DNA of 55,434 nucleotides from Nemertoderma westbladi. Its lineage: Eukaryota > Xenacoelomorpha > Nemertodermatida > Nemertodermatidae. Below, one piece after another: positions 14,301 to 25,338 of the stretch. How positions within the stretch are numbered: the first letter of the stretch is position 1; each line of letters opens with the position of its first letter. The translations under genes and the position numbers were made by a program. The DNA lies in NCBI GenBank assembly GCA_032718475.1, contig JAUCBJ010007631.1:1-55434 (forward strand), in the 5' to 3' direction. The notes under the pieces were generated by a model. That model worked only from the letters and a program-made list of their open reading frames with translations, searched no databases and was not told where the DNA came from.

Positions 14301-15985
14301 TCGTATCGGACACGGAGTCACGATATGCCATGATTGAGTTAGAACTGTTGGCAGTTGTATGGGCCATTTCCAAGTGCAGACTATATCTGCAGGGCCTTCA
14401 CCACTTCGCCATTGAGGTGGATCATAAACCGTTAATTCCGATCCTAAACAGCTACACTCTTGATAACATCGAAAACCCACGCATACAACGTTTGCGTGAG
14501 AAGCTGGCGGTCTATACCTTTGAGGCGCTATGGGTTCCTGGCAAACTCAATTATACGGCTGATGCCCTTTCACGGGCGCCAACATCAGACCCGGTACCCG
14601 ATGATGACATCTTATTTCTAGATGACCAACATACAGCTGTTATCCAGCGTGTAACGGCTGTGGATGCCGAGTTTATTTCTGATAACCAGTCCATACATGA
14701 TACTGCATTAGATATTATTGAGGATGCAGCCAAAGCTGATGTAACCTACAAAGATTTACATGACTCCCTTTCTGGTGGAATCACCAACATACTCAACCCT
14801 TCACTCCTTCCATATAAGGGCATTATCAGCGAGTTGTCGACGGATGGTCATCTTGTTCTTTATGGAGCCAGAATTATCGTACCCAGTTCCATTCGACAAG
14901 AAATACTAAAACGTTTACATTCTTCCCACCAAGGGATAGTAAGGACAAAACGCCGCGCACGCCAGGCTTTTTATTGGCCTGGAATGAATTCGGATATCAC
15001 CAATATGGTTAATTCATGCGACGTTTGTCAGTTGTATCAGCGTAGCCAACCACAAGAGGAGCTCGTCTCAACCCCTCTTCCTAGTCGACCATTTGAACAA
15101 TGCTCAGCTGACCTATTTTCTTACGCAAATCAACACTACCTTGTCTATGCTGATCGTTATTCACACTGGCCAATTGTTGATGCTTATACAGCATGCCCTG
15201 CCTCACGCCACATTGTGGCATCTCTTATACGCAACTTTCGAGACACCGGAGTCCCAGTCGAACTTTCAACCGATGGTGGCCCACAATTCTCGTCAAAAGA
15301 GTTTAATGACTTCCTCTCTGAATGGTCTGTAACTCCACGTGTTTCCTCACCAGAATTCCCCCAATCAAATGGGCATGCTGAATCGGCAGTCCACGCAATG
15401 AAGTCTCTTATAAAAAAGTGCCAGACTTCTTCGGGACACCTTGACCAGGTCGCTTTCGCAGAGGCAATATTGGAGTGGCGTAATACACCGGCAGCCTCTG
15501 GTGCGTCCCCCGCACAACTTCTCTTCGGGCGTCCAATGAGATCACGCGTGCCAATGCATAGTACCTGTTATAAGCCAAATTCGAATGCTGATGCTGATAT
15601 TCGGGCCAACCTCATTCGACAAGATGCAACTTCCCGTTATAACCTGTCAGCACATCCTTTACCACCACTATCTATAGGTGAACAGGTCCGTATTCAAAAT
15701 CAGCGGACACATCTCTGGGATCGTATTGGCACAGTCATAGACAAACTGGGTCATAGACGTTATGTTGTGAGTCTTTCTAATGGTCGTAAGTATACACGAA
15801 ATCGTCGCTACTTGAAACGGTTTGCACCAACCCCAATAATTCCTACCAAACCATCAACTACACCGAGATCTCTAGAACAGCAACACGTCTGTTTTGATGA
15901 TAAAGTAACCATATTCCCCATTCCAAGGCGATCCCCAAGACTAAACATAAACAAACTCAGGGATACCCAGATCACACAAACTTAA
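11342..15985 (+). CDS. Gag-Pol polyprotein, Ty3/gypsy copy 1
   Basis: A single 1547-residue frame from ATG to TAA carries all replication functions of the element. In order: a Gag region (to about 380, Arg/Asn/Ser-rich at 310-365); one CCHC zinc knuckle (C386, C389, H394, C399); an aspartic protease with D487-T-G; reverse transcriptase with LRMCVDHTKLN near 702 and catalytic D806/D807 in an IVDD box. RNase H follows with D953 and D1027, ending near the TADALSR motif. Integrase has an HHCC finger (H1193, H1196, C1226, C1229) and the catalytic triad D1257, D1311, E1347, with 35 residues between the last two. A GPY/F-like tail with basic residues ends the protein; no chromodomain is evident. Gag and Pol are fused with no frameshift or stop between them. 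The frame is undamaged, so this copy may be active. Family assignment is firm; the clade is not. Confidence 0.96.
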   Translation: MSSDFPSLANVTDATREQLRDWINEFEIRIDPKTNTDSMRCAVLRYIRETSVPDDRATGEILDDSSISPSLLMFLREQQTANREQQSVFLQFLQEQRTFRPTDPVMSAGAHAPDSYPVESATGTTHRNYRRIDSSYKPEQLTPDYNLAQFNTWREQFERFYKVNDITSLDRQAQVVHLYGCLSRKTQDAMRVIMHITETMSVDEILCNLHVFFRRKTNVVCRRVDFYLAKQSQGETFNDFHIRLSDLQSNSEPCPDCCDQQLMTKIISGINDDDLREKIFETYDDPTLDDVLKVCRAREQSRRDATGAASRTNKITSGHSGTNIRPTSPQHRGRQKYYSRPRGNNSRSNNSRNPSKNREQSTTRKSCPKCFTSHPRSECPHRNSTCHGCGIKGHITPVCGKKRLGSTNQSFTHSLKSGSDSAPLRHNSIPPKETFPSQTNIVRHDEPSSFIYTMGTESIYTASPKPPRLHVSISCHGINFSCPTIADTGADDTIISSNIVEIHGLTKYVDPNDKIPLIAANSTPMECTGSISINISYFEHLIHTVAYVTPDFSGFLMSFDVCRQHGLTAPEFPIPDYITARKGHTRIVKTSTEDILSSGYPGASDRTIEFTHKQLVNEFKDIFAGSSPEVELPTMTGIPMHIHMQQNYKPYAIYAARPLPFAYRDEVKRNLDLMESKGVISKVNFPTDFISPLVVTSKKNGKLRMCVDHTKLNNYIQRPIHPFPSPRDVAFSIPSGMRYFSTFDATHGYWQIPLDKESQPLTTFLTPYGRYMYLRAPMGLSCSGDEYCLRGDSALEGLPNIKKIVDDIIVYTTTFEEHVSIVTELFSRCRNSAITLNPTKVVFAQSSVQFAGYIIGRNGIKADPKRVSAISNFPIPTNISELRSFFGLVNQLGDFTSTVAAAAFPLRPLLQKHNSFLWMDTHTEAFNAVKDALVSPPVLQSFDPKLPTLLRTDASRLKGLGYVLLQNYACGSNSPPSWRLIQCGSRFVSDTESRYAMIELELLAVVWAISKCRLYLQGLHHFAIEVDHKPLIPILNSYTLDNIENPRIQRLREKLAVYTFEALWVPGKLNYTADALSRAPTSDPVPDDDILFLDDQHTAVIQRVTAVDAEFISDNQSIHDTALDIIEDAAKADVTYKDLHDSLSGGITNILNPSLLPYKGIISELSTDGHLVLYGARIIVPSSIRQEILKRLHSSHQGIVRTKRRARQAFYWPGMNSDITNMVNSCDVCQLYQRSQPQEELVSTPLPSRPFEQCSADLFSYANQHYLVYADRYSHWPIVDAYTACPASRHIVASLIRNFRDTGVPVELSTDGGPQFSSKEFNDFLSEWSVTPRVSSPEFPQSNGHAESAVHAMKSLIKKCQTSSGHLDQVAFAEAILEWRNTPAASGASPAQLLFGRPMRSRVPMHSTCYKPNSNADADIRANLIRQDATSRYNLSAHPLPPLSIGEQVRIQNQRTHLWDRIGTVIDKLGHRRYVVSLSNGRKYTRNRRYLKRFAPTPIIPTKPSTTPRSLEQQHVCFDDKVTIFPIPRRSPRLNINKLRDTQITQT

Positions 15986-16000
15986 AGTGCTGGTCCAACT

Positions 16001-16012
16001 AAAAAGGGGAGA
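16001..16012 (+). promoter_or_regulatory. Polypurine tract of gypsy copy 1
   Basis: AAAAAGGGGAGA lies directly against the 3' LTR, the expected plus-strand priming site. The same tract is found, reversed, at 35150-35161 in copy 2. Confidence 0.88.
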
Positions 16013-16245
16013 TGAGAGATACTCGCTTTTGCCATGGCCTCAACCGACTGACTCTAGCTCTACTGTACAGCTGTACTATAGATACCTACCGGTACTTTGT
16101 GGTTATGGGGTGTTTCCAGTATTGAGCCTCACCTATGCATTACTTCTTGTTACTGCTGTTTATATTACCCTGTTACTGTGTTACCTGATTATATGATATT
16201 GCATGATTGATATTGTGATATAGAACCACAACCGAGTTCTTAAGA
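16013..16245 (+). repeat. 3' LTR of gypsy copy 1
   Basis: Matches 10860-11092 over 233 bp with one visible mismatch (TTTCCAG here near 16116). The pol frame ends 27 bp upstream. It is followed by the target duplication CTATA and then satellite sequence in register. Confidence 0.95.
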
Positions 16246-16250
16246 CTATA

Positions 16251-19040
16251 CTCATCGGATCCGCATCATCCCAGATGCTATACTTATCGGATCCGCATCC
16301 CAGATGCTATACTCATCGGATCCGCATCCCCGATGCTATACTCATCGGATCCGCATCCCCATGCTATACTCATCGGATCCGCATCCCGGATCCTACACTC
16401 CTCAGATCCGCATCCAGGATGCTATACTTATCGGATCCACATTGTGGATGCTATACTCATCGGATCCGCATCCCGGATGCTATACTCATCGGATCCACAT
16501 CCCAGATGCTATACTCATCGGATCCGCATCCCGGATGCTATACTCATCGGATCCGCATCCCCGATGCTATACTCATCGGATCCGCATCCCCAATGCTATA
16601 CTCATCGGATCCGCATCCCAGATGCTATACTCATTTAATCCGCATCTCAGATGCTATACTCATCGGATCCGCATCCCAGATGCTATACTCATCGGATCCG
16701 CATCCCAGATGCTATACTCATCAGATCCGCATCCCAGATGCTATACTCATCAGATCCGCATCCCGGATGCTATTCTCATCGGATCCGCATCCCCGATGCT
16801 ATACTCATCGGATCCGCATCCCCAATGCTATACTCATTGGATCCGCATCCCAGATGCTATACTCATCCAATCCGCATCCCAGATGCTATACTCATCGGAT
16901 CCGCATCCCGGATCCTACGCTCCTCAGATCCGCATCCCAGATGCTATACTCATCGGATCCGCATCCCGGATGCTATACTCATCGGATCCGTATCCCCGAT
17001 GATATACTCATCGGATCCGCATCCCCAATGCTATACTCATCGGATCCGCATTCCAGATGCTATACTCATCCAATCCGCATCCCAGATGCTATACTCATCG
17101 GATCCGCATCCTAGATCCTACACTCCTCAGATCCGCATCCCGGATGCTATACTTATCGGATCCACATCGTGGATGCTATACTCATCGGATCCGCATCCTG
17201 GATGCTATACTCATACAATCCGCATCCCAGATGCTATACTCATCGGATCCGCATCATCCCGGATGCTATACTCATCGGATCCGCATCCCAGATGCTATAC
17301 TCATCGGATCCGCATCCTGGATGCTATACTCATCAGATCCGCATCCCCGTGCTATACTCATCGGATCCGCATCCCGGATCCTACACTCCTCAGATCCGCA
17401 TCCCGGATGCTATACTCATCGGATCCGCATCCCAGATGCTATACTCATCGGATCCGTATCCCGGATGCTATACTCATTGGATCCGCATCATCCTGGATGC
17501 TATACTCATCGGATCCGCATCCCAGATGCTATACTCATTGGATCCGCATCCCGGATGCTATACTCATCAGATCCGCATCCCCGTGCTATACTCATCGGAT
17601 CCGCATCCCGGATCCTACACTCTTCAGATCCGCATCCCGGATGCTATACTCATCGGATCCGCATCCTGGATGCTATACTCATCCAATCCGCATCCCAGAT
17701 GCTATACTCATCGGATCCGCATCATCCCGGATGCTATACTCATCGGATCCGCATCCCAGATGCTATACTCATCGGATCCGCATCCCGGATGCTATACACA
17801 TCGGATCCGCATCATCCCGGATGCTATACTCATCGGATCCGCATCCCAGATGCTATACTCATCGGATCCGCATCCCGGCTGCTATACTCATCAGATCCGC
17901 ATCCCCGTGCTATACTCATCGGATCCGCATCCCGGATCCTACACTCCTCAGATCCGCATCCCGGATGCTATGCTCATCGGATCCGCCACCCAGATGCTAT
18001 ACTCATCGGATCCGCATCATCCCGGATGCTATACTCATCGGATCCGCATCATCCCGGATGCTATACTCATCGGATCCGCATCCCAGATGCTATACTCATC
18101 GGATCCGCATCCCTGATGCTATACTCATCGGATCCACATCCCGGATGCTATACTCATCGGATCCGCATCCCTGATGCTATACTCATCGGATCCACATCCC
18201 GGATGCTATACTCATTGGATCCGCATCCCGGATGCTATACTCATCGGATCCGCATCTTCCCAGATGCTATACTCATCGGATCCGCATCCCAGATGCTATA
18301 CTCATCGGATCCGCATCCCGGATGCTATACTCATCAGATCCACATCCCCATGCTATACTCATCGGATCCGCATCCCGGATCCTACACTCCTCAGATCCGC
18401 ATCCCGGATGCTATACTTATCGGATCTACATTGTGGATGCTATACTCATCGGATCCGCATCCCAGATGCTATACTCATCGGATCTGCATCCCGGATGCTA
18501 TACTCATCGGATCCGCATCCTTCCGTATGCTATACTCATCGGATCCGCATCCCAGATGCTATACTCATCGGATCCGCATCCCGGATGCTATACTCATCGG
18601 ATCCGCATCATCCCGGATGCTATACTCATCGGATCCGCATCCTAGATGCTATACTCATCGGATTCGCATCCCAGATGCTATACTCATCAGATCTGCATCC
18701 CCGATGCTATACTCATCGGATCCGCATCCCCGTGCTATACTCATCGGATCCGCATCCCGGATCGTACACTCCTAAGATCCGCATCCCGGATGCTATACTT
18801 ATTGGATCCACATCGTGGATGCTATACTCATCGGATCTGCATCCCAGATGCTATACTCATCCAATCCGCATCCCAGATGCTATACTCATCCAATCCGCAT
18901 CCCAGATGCTATACTCATTGGATCAGCATCCCAGATGCTATACTCATCGGATTCGCATCCCGGATGCTATAGACATCGGATCCGCATCCCGGATGCTATA
19001 CTCATCGGATCAGCATCCCAGATGCTATACTCATCGGATC
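16251..19040 (+). repeat. Large satellite duplication, reference copy
   Basis: This stretch matches 21324-26270 monomer by monomer, at offset 5073 up to the solo-LTR insertion and 7232 after it. The difference of 2159 bp equals the inserted 2154 bp plus its 5-bp target duplication. Its right half (from about 17850, extending to 20020) matches 26250-28425 at offset 8404. Endpoints are approximate. Confidence 0.85.
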
Positions 19041-21318
19041 CGCATCCCAGATGCTATACTCATCGGATCCGCATCCCCAATGCAATACTCATCGGATCCG
19101 CATCCCCAATGCTATACTCATCGGATCTGCATCCCAGATGCTATACTCATCCAATCCGCATCCCAGATGCTATACTCATCGGATCCGCATCCCAGATGCT
19201 ATACTCATCGGATCTGCATCCCGGATGCTATACTCATCGGATCCGCATCCCCGATGCTATACTCATCGGATCCGCATCCCCAATGCTATACTCATCGGAT
19301 CCGCATCCCAGATGCTATACTCATCCAATCCGCATCCCAGATGCTATACTCATCGGATCCGCATCCCGGATCCTACACTCCTCAGATCCGCATCCTGGAT
19401 GCTATACTCATCGGATCCGCATCCCGGATCCTACACTCCTCAGATCCGCATCCCGGATCCTACACTCCTCAGATCCGCATCCCGGATCCTACACTCCTCA
19501 GATCCGCATCCCGGATGCTATACTCATCGGATCTGCATCCCGGATCCTACACTCATCAGATCCGCATCCCGGATCCTACACTCCTCAGATCCGCATCCCC
19601 ATGCTATACTCATCGGATCCGCATCCCAGATGCTACACTCCTCAGATCCGCATCCCGGATGCTATACTTATCGGATCCACATCCCAGATGCTATACTCAT
19701 CGGATCCGCATCCCGGATCCTACACTCCTCAGATCCGCATCCCGGATCCTACACTCCTCAGATCCGCATCCCCGTGCTATACTCATTGGATCCGCATCCC
19801 GGATCCTACACTCCTCAGATCCGCATCCCGGATGCTATACTCATCGGATCCGCATCCCGGATCCTACACTCCTCAGATCCGCATCCCGGATCCTACACTC
19901 CTCAGATCCGCATCCCCATGCTACACTCCTCAGATCTGCATCCCGGATGCTATACTTATCGGATCCACATCGTGGATGCTATACTCCTCAGATCCGCATC
20001 CCGGATGCTATACTCATCGGATCTGCATCCTGAATGCTATACTCATCGGATCCGCATCCTGGATTCTATACTCATCCAATCTGCATCCCAGATGCTATAC
20101 TCATCGGATCCGCATCATCCCAGATGATATACTCATCGGATCCGCATCCCAGATGCTATACTCATCGGATCCGCATCCCGTATGCTATACTCATCGGATC
20201 CGCATCCCAGATGCTATACTTATCGGATCCGCATCCCGGGTGCTATACTCATCAGATCCGCATCCCCGTGCTATACTCATCAGATCTGCATCCCAGATGC
20301 TATGCTCATTGGATCCGCATCCCGGATCCTACACTCCTCAGATCCGCATCCCAGATGCTATATTCATCCAATCCGCATCCCAGATGCTATACTCATCGGA
20401 TCCGCATCCCAGATGCTATACTCATCCAATCCGCATCCCAGATGCTATACTCATCGGATCCGCATCCCGTATGCTATACTCATCGGATCCGCATCCCAGA
20501 TGCTATACTCATCGGATCCGCATCCCGGATGCTATACTCATCGGATCCGCATCCCAGATGCTATACTCATCGGATCCGCATCCCGGATGCTATACTCATC
20601 AGATCCGCATCCCCGTGCTATACTCATCGGATCCGCATCCCCGTGCTATACTCATCGGATCCGCATCCCGGATCCTACACTCCTCAGATCCGCATCCCGG
20701 ATGCTATACTCATCGGATCTGCATCCTGGATGCTATACTCATCCAATCCGCATCCCAGATGCTATACTCATCGGATCCGCATCATCCCGGATGCTATACT
20801 CATCGGATCCGCATCCCAGATGCTATACTCATCGGAGCCGCATCCCGGATGCTATACTCATCAGATCCGCATCCCAGATGCTATACTCATCGGATCCGCA
20901 TCCCGGATGCTATACTCATCGGATCCGCATCCCGGATGCTATACTCATCGGATCTGCATCCTGGATGCTATACTCATCCAATCCGCATCCCAGATGCTAT
21001 ACTCATCGGATCCGCATCATCCCGGATGCTATACTCATCGGATCCGCATCCCAGATGCTATACTCATCGGAGCCGCATCCCGGATGCTATACTCATCAGA
21101 TCCGCATCCCAGATGCTATACTCATCGGATCCGCATCCCGGATGCTATACTCATCGGATCCGCATCCCGGATGCTATACTCATCGGATCCGCATCCCAGA
21201 TGCTATACTTATCAGATCTACATCGTGGATGCTATACTCATCAGATCCGCATCCCGGATGCTATACTCATCGGATCCGCATCCCGGATGCTATACTCATC
21301 GGATCCGCATCCCGGATG

Positions 21319-21323
21319 CTATA
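21319..21323 (+). other. Paralogous empty site of gypsy copy 1
   Basis: CTATA here sits in the same order of flanking monomers as the gypsy insertion. The left side matches the monomers ending at 10859; the right side matches those starting at 16251 (a unit with the GCATCATCC insertion, then a unit with TATACTTATC). This is the uninterrupted duplicate of the target, so the satellite block was duplicated before the element inserted. Confidence 0.85.
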
Positions 21324-24300
21324 CTCATCGGATCCGCATCATCCCGGATGCTATACTTATCGGATCCGCATCCCAGATGCTATACTCATCGGATCCGCAT
21401 CCCCGATGCTATACTCATCGGATCCGCATCCCCATGCTATACTCATCGGATCCACATCCCGGATCCTACACTCCTCAGATCCGCATCCCGGATGCTATAC
21501 TTATCGGATCCACATTGTGGATGCTATACTCATCGGATCCGCATCCCGGATGCTATACTCATCGGATCCACATCCCAGATGCTATACTCATCGGATCCGC
21601 ATCCCGGATGCTATACTAATCGGATCCGCATCCCCGATGCTATACTCATCGGATCCGCATCCCCAATGCTATACTCATCGGATCCGCATCCCAGATGCTA
21701 TACTCATTTAATCCGCATCTCAGATGCTATACTCATCGGATCCGCATCCCAGATGCTATACTCATCGGATCCGCATCCCAGATGCTATACTCATCGGAAC
21801 CGCATCCCAGATGCTATACTCATCAGATCCGCATCCCGGATGCTATTCTCATCGGATCCGCATCCCCGATGCTATACTCATCGGATCCGCATCCCCAATG
21901 CTATACTCATTGGATCCGCATCCCAGATGCTATACTCATCCAATCCGCATCCCAGATGCTATACTCATCGGATCCGCATCCCGGATCCTACGCTCCTCAG
22001 ATCCGCATCCCAGATGCTATACTCATCGGATCCGCATCCCGGATGCTATACTCATCGGATCCGTATCCCCGATGATATACTCATCGGATCCGCATCCCCA
22101 ATGCTATACTCATCGGATCCGCATTCCAGATGCTATACTCATCCAATCCGCATCCCAGATGCTATACTCATCGGATCCGCATCCTAGATCCTACACTCCT
22201 CAGATCCGCATCCCGGATGCTATACTTATCGGATCCACATCGTGGATGCTATACTCATCGGATCCGCATCCTGGATGCTATACTCATACAATCCGCATCC
22301 CAGATGCTATACTCATCGGATCCGCATCATCCCGGATGCTATACTCATTGGATCCGCATCCCAGATGCTATACTCATCGGATCCGCATCCTGGATGCTAT
22401 ACTCATCAGATCCGCATCCCCGTGCTATACTCATCGGATCCGCATCCCGGATCCTACACTCCTCAGATCCGCATCCCGGATGCTATACTCATCGGATCCG
22501 CATCCCAGATGCTATACTCATCGGATCCGTATCCCGGATGCTATACTCATTGGATCCGCATCATCCTGGATGCTATACTCATCGGATCCGCATCCCAGAT
22601 GCTATACTCATTGGATCCGCATCCCGGATGCTGTACTCATCAGATCCGCATCCCCGTGCTATACTCATCGGATCCGCATCCCGGATCCTACACTCTTCAG
22701 ATCCGCATCCCGGATGCTATACTCATCGGATCCGCATCCTGGATGCTATACTCATCCAATCCGCATCCCAGATGCTATACTCATCGGATCCGCATCATCC
22801 CAGATGCTATACTCATCGGATCCGCATCCCAGATGCTATACTCATCGGATCCGCATCCCGGATGCTATACACATCGGATCCGCATCATCCCGGATGCTAT
22901 ACTCATCGGATCCGCATCCCAGATGCTATACTCATCGGATCCGCATCCCGGCTGCTATACTCATCAGATCCGCATCCCCGTGCTATACTCATCGGATCCG
23001 CATCCCGGATCCTACACTCCTCAGATCCGCATCCCGGATGCTATGCTCATCGGATCCGCCACCCAGATGCTATACTCATCGGATCCGCATCATCCCGGAT
23101 GCTATACTCATCGGATCCGCATCATCCCGGATGCTATACTCATCGGATCCGCATCCCAGATGCTATACTCATCGGATCCGCATCTGATAAACAACCGCGA
23201 CCTCTATACTAACAGCAGAACTGTTGAATAGACCAATACCCGTTAATATCCTTCTGCCAACCTAATAAGTTCTCGTCTAACCAATAAGACACAAAGACTG
23301 CTCTACTGTTAAGTAAAGGGGATCAGGAGCGTGCTATTACTAATTGTAAGGGTTGCTAAATACAAAACCGCTACTTACCGTTAGATGGCGCTAATCTGCC
23401 GTCCACTAATATAATTTACTAATTTTACACAACTCCTGCAAAATCGCTTGTTCCTTTCTCTACCGATTGCTCGATAGAGAGCTAACTGTTCGAATCTATG
23501 AGCCACGCGGGAATAACCAAAACAATAAACCCGAGTCGGCTCCCTAAGCTTACTTAAGACGAGTGCGAGAGGCCTTGCACTCAGAGTATTCTTACGCCTA
23601 ATTCTATCACTTATTAAAGCACGCTATTACCTACGTCTTTCTAATCGCGAATACTGGAGGTTCCCTAACGTAATGTGTGAATGCGAGAATATTTAAAATA
23701 TCAAAATGGTACAGTATCTGTTTCTACGTGGATAATACCACCCCGGGTCTAAAACTGCCCGCGACTGGCTTTAGGCCAGCAAAATTACTAGCGTATCGTG
23801 CGTACCGAATAGTGCGTTCTAGCTGATTGCCCGCTAATGCAAATAACCGCTCAGCGTGAATAGTTTACAGTACACTAATTATTACCTTAGCTACTCTCCG
23901 CTATGCTGCGTACTAATTCTTAATTTTTTACTAATTAATTACAGTCACAAATATTTAACAGCGTACTAATTACTAAGAGTTCCAGAATACGTAATTCTAA
24001 TTTATCACGCAACAGGTTTCGATAGTAATAGCCTAATTTGCCGTATTACTTTGACCTAATCAATAACTAATTATTGTAACTAAGAAATAGAAATCAATCA
24101 AAGGAAAAGAGCGCCTATCTAAGCATTCGTAATCTTAGGCACACTTCAATAACACACCAATCAGCGTTAGAAATCACAGTTTACAATTGTGCAATTCACT
24201 ACTCGTACTCCACACTCAACGTTTTAATACGCGCAGGCCTCTCCCAGGTACATCTAGGACTCCTAACTAACCCAATTCCTGCCCCCCTAATACCAAATAG

Positions 24301-24796
24301 AGACAAAATCTGGATCATCAGCCCCCTAATTTGCTGTACCGGCGATCGGTCTGCGTGCCGCAGTGCAAGTTACCCGCCCGCAACGGTGACCCTGGCCAGC
24401 GTTGCTCGCTTTGAATCCTCCGCTCTCTCCTAGTCGCTCAACCCCCCGATGCGCCCACCGCCCACTGGCACCTTAGCTCTCCATGATGCTAATAGCTACC
24501 GTAGCGGCGCATGCAAATCACAAAGTCTGACAGTCTCAGAATCCCTTAGGATTATTGCGCAGAAAGAATCACATAGAACCATTAATCAAAGGTAGAAATC
24601 ATAGTTCAATTGTAATTAGCAGCAATCAAAGGAATTATTGAGAAACACAAGCAAGTAATCGCACTAGCAAATCATTTCACGAAAATTAATCAAATTAGCA
24701 AATTGCAGAAAAATATCAAGAAAAAACAGCAAGACAGGTGCTAGGGCTAGGTGTCATGTGATGAGTAGAAGATGAGGCTTTACCGGCACACCGCCA

Positions 24797-24855
24797 ATTT
24801 ATAGGTGATCCGGATGGGATGATGCAATAGGGTGACTCAATCGCTCTCCTATTGG
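24797..24855 (-). promoter_or_regulatory. TATA and CCAAT boxes of the solo LTR
   Basis: On the minus strand TATAAAT lies at 24803-24797, with GCCAATAG about 50 bp upstream (24855-24851). This agrees with a minus-strand orientation for the LTR. No transcript evidence is available from sequence alone. Confidence 0.5.
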
Positions 24856-25224
24856 CTCTCCAGTCCGTGCTAGCACTAGACCAACCTGGAAGCAGCTAGT
24901 CCAATAAGGAGGCCGGATTGTAGCCCTATTTGCTTCCCTTCCTCGAATTATTACCATATATGGTAATGGTTCACGTCTCTGGCTGCTGAATGGCCAGGAC
25001 AGCGTCCCTATATGCTAGCCCTACTAAAGCTAATATCAGCAAGCACTGAATCCAGGGTCCGAATAAACTTACCCTGGAACTATCTACATATAACCTAATA
25101 CAAAATTACGTAGGTAGGGCTACATACTATACAAAATGGATGGTTTCAAATATATGGGCGTTTTGATTTCCCTACCTAAATACCACTGCGTTATTATGCC
25201 TTATCTAAAATATCATGCTGCACA

Positions 25225-25311
25225 ACGGACTAATATTACGTACAGTATAACGGACTAATATTGCATACTGCATGACGGACTAATATTGCATACTGCATGA
25301 TGACTAATATT
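25225..25311 (-). repeat. 25-bp subterminal repeats in the solo LTR
   Basis: Three and a half copies of a 25-bp unit containing CGGACTAATATT (starts 25225, 25250, 25275, 25300). The second and third are identical; the first differs in its distal half. They sit within about 115 bp of the element end, a position where LTR enhancer repeats often lie. Confidence 0.8.
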
Positions 25312-25338
25312 ATGGATACAGCGCCATATACCGTAACA

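Larger units (their letters stand above)
10860..16245 (+). mobile_element. Complete Ty3/gypsy LTR retrotransposon, copy 1
   Basis: A 5386-bp element inserted in the satellite. It has two 233-bp LTRs, a primer-binding site directly after the 5' LTR, one gag-pol frame, and a purine tract before the 3' LTR. The target duplication is CTATA (10855-10859 and 16246-16250), and the satellite phase continues correctly across it. The LTRs differ at one position that I can see (TTTCCGG in the 5' LTR, TTTCCAG in the 3' LTR), so insertion is recent. A second copy of the same length when its own insertion is removed lies on the minus strand at 34917-45528. No envelope-like frame follows pol. Confidence 0.97.
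16246..23184 (+). repeat. 29-bp satellite array, block 2
   Basis: Continuation of block 1 after the gypsy insertion, about 240 monomers. It is richer in the TCCTACACTCCTC and CCCCATGC/CCCCAATGC variants, especially 19340-19950. It ends at a GCATC target duplication (23180-23184) where a 2154-bp element interrupts it. Long plus-strand frames here have the same trivial cause as in block 1. Confidence 0.96.
23185..25338 (-). mobile_element. Probable solo LTR, 2154 bp, inserted in the satellite
   Basis: A non-satellite segment with TG...CA ends, flanked by the 5-bp direct duplication GCATC (23180-23184 and 25339-25343). Removing it and one GCATC restores a perfect monomer junction, and uninterrupted duplicates exist at 18107-18111 and 26511-26515. 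It has no long open frame. Read on the minus strand it starts TGTTACGG, carries three 25-bp subterminal repeats, a CCAAT box and a TATAAAT box about 540 bp in, as an LTR promoter would. A solo LTR of an element not otherwise present here is the simplest reading; a non-autonomous LTR-like element is the alternative. Confidence 0.75.

Noticed and set aside
12252-15332. Secondary frames inside gypsy pol in other frames or antisense
   Set aside because: Shadows of the 1547-codon gag-pol frame, duplicated in copy 2 for the same reason.
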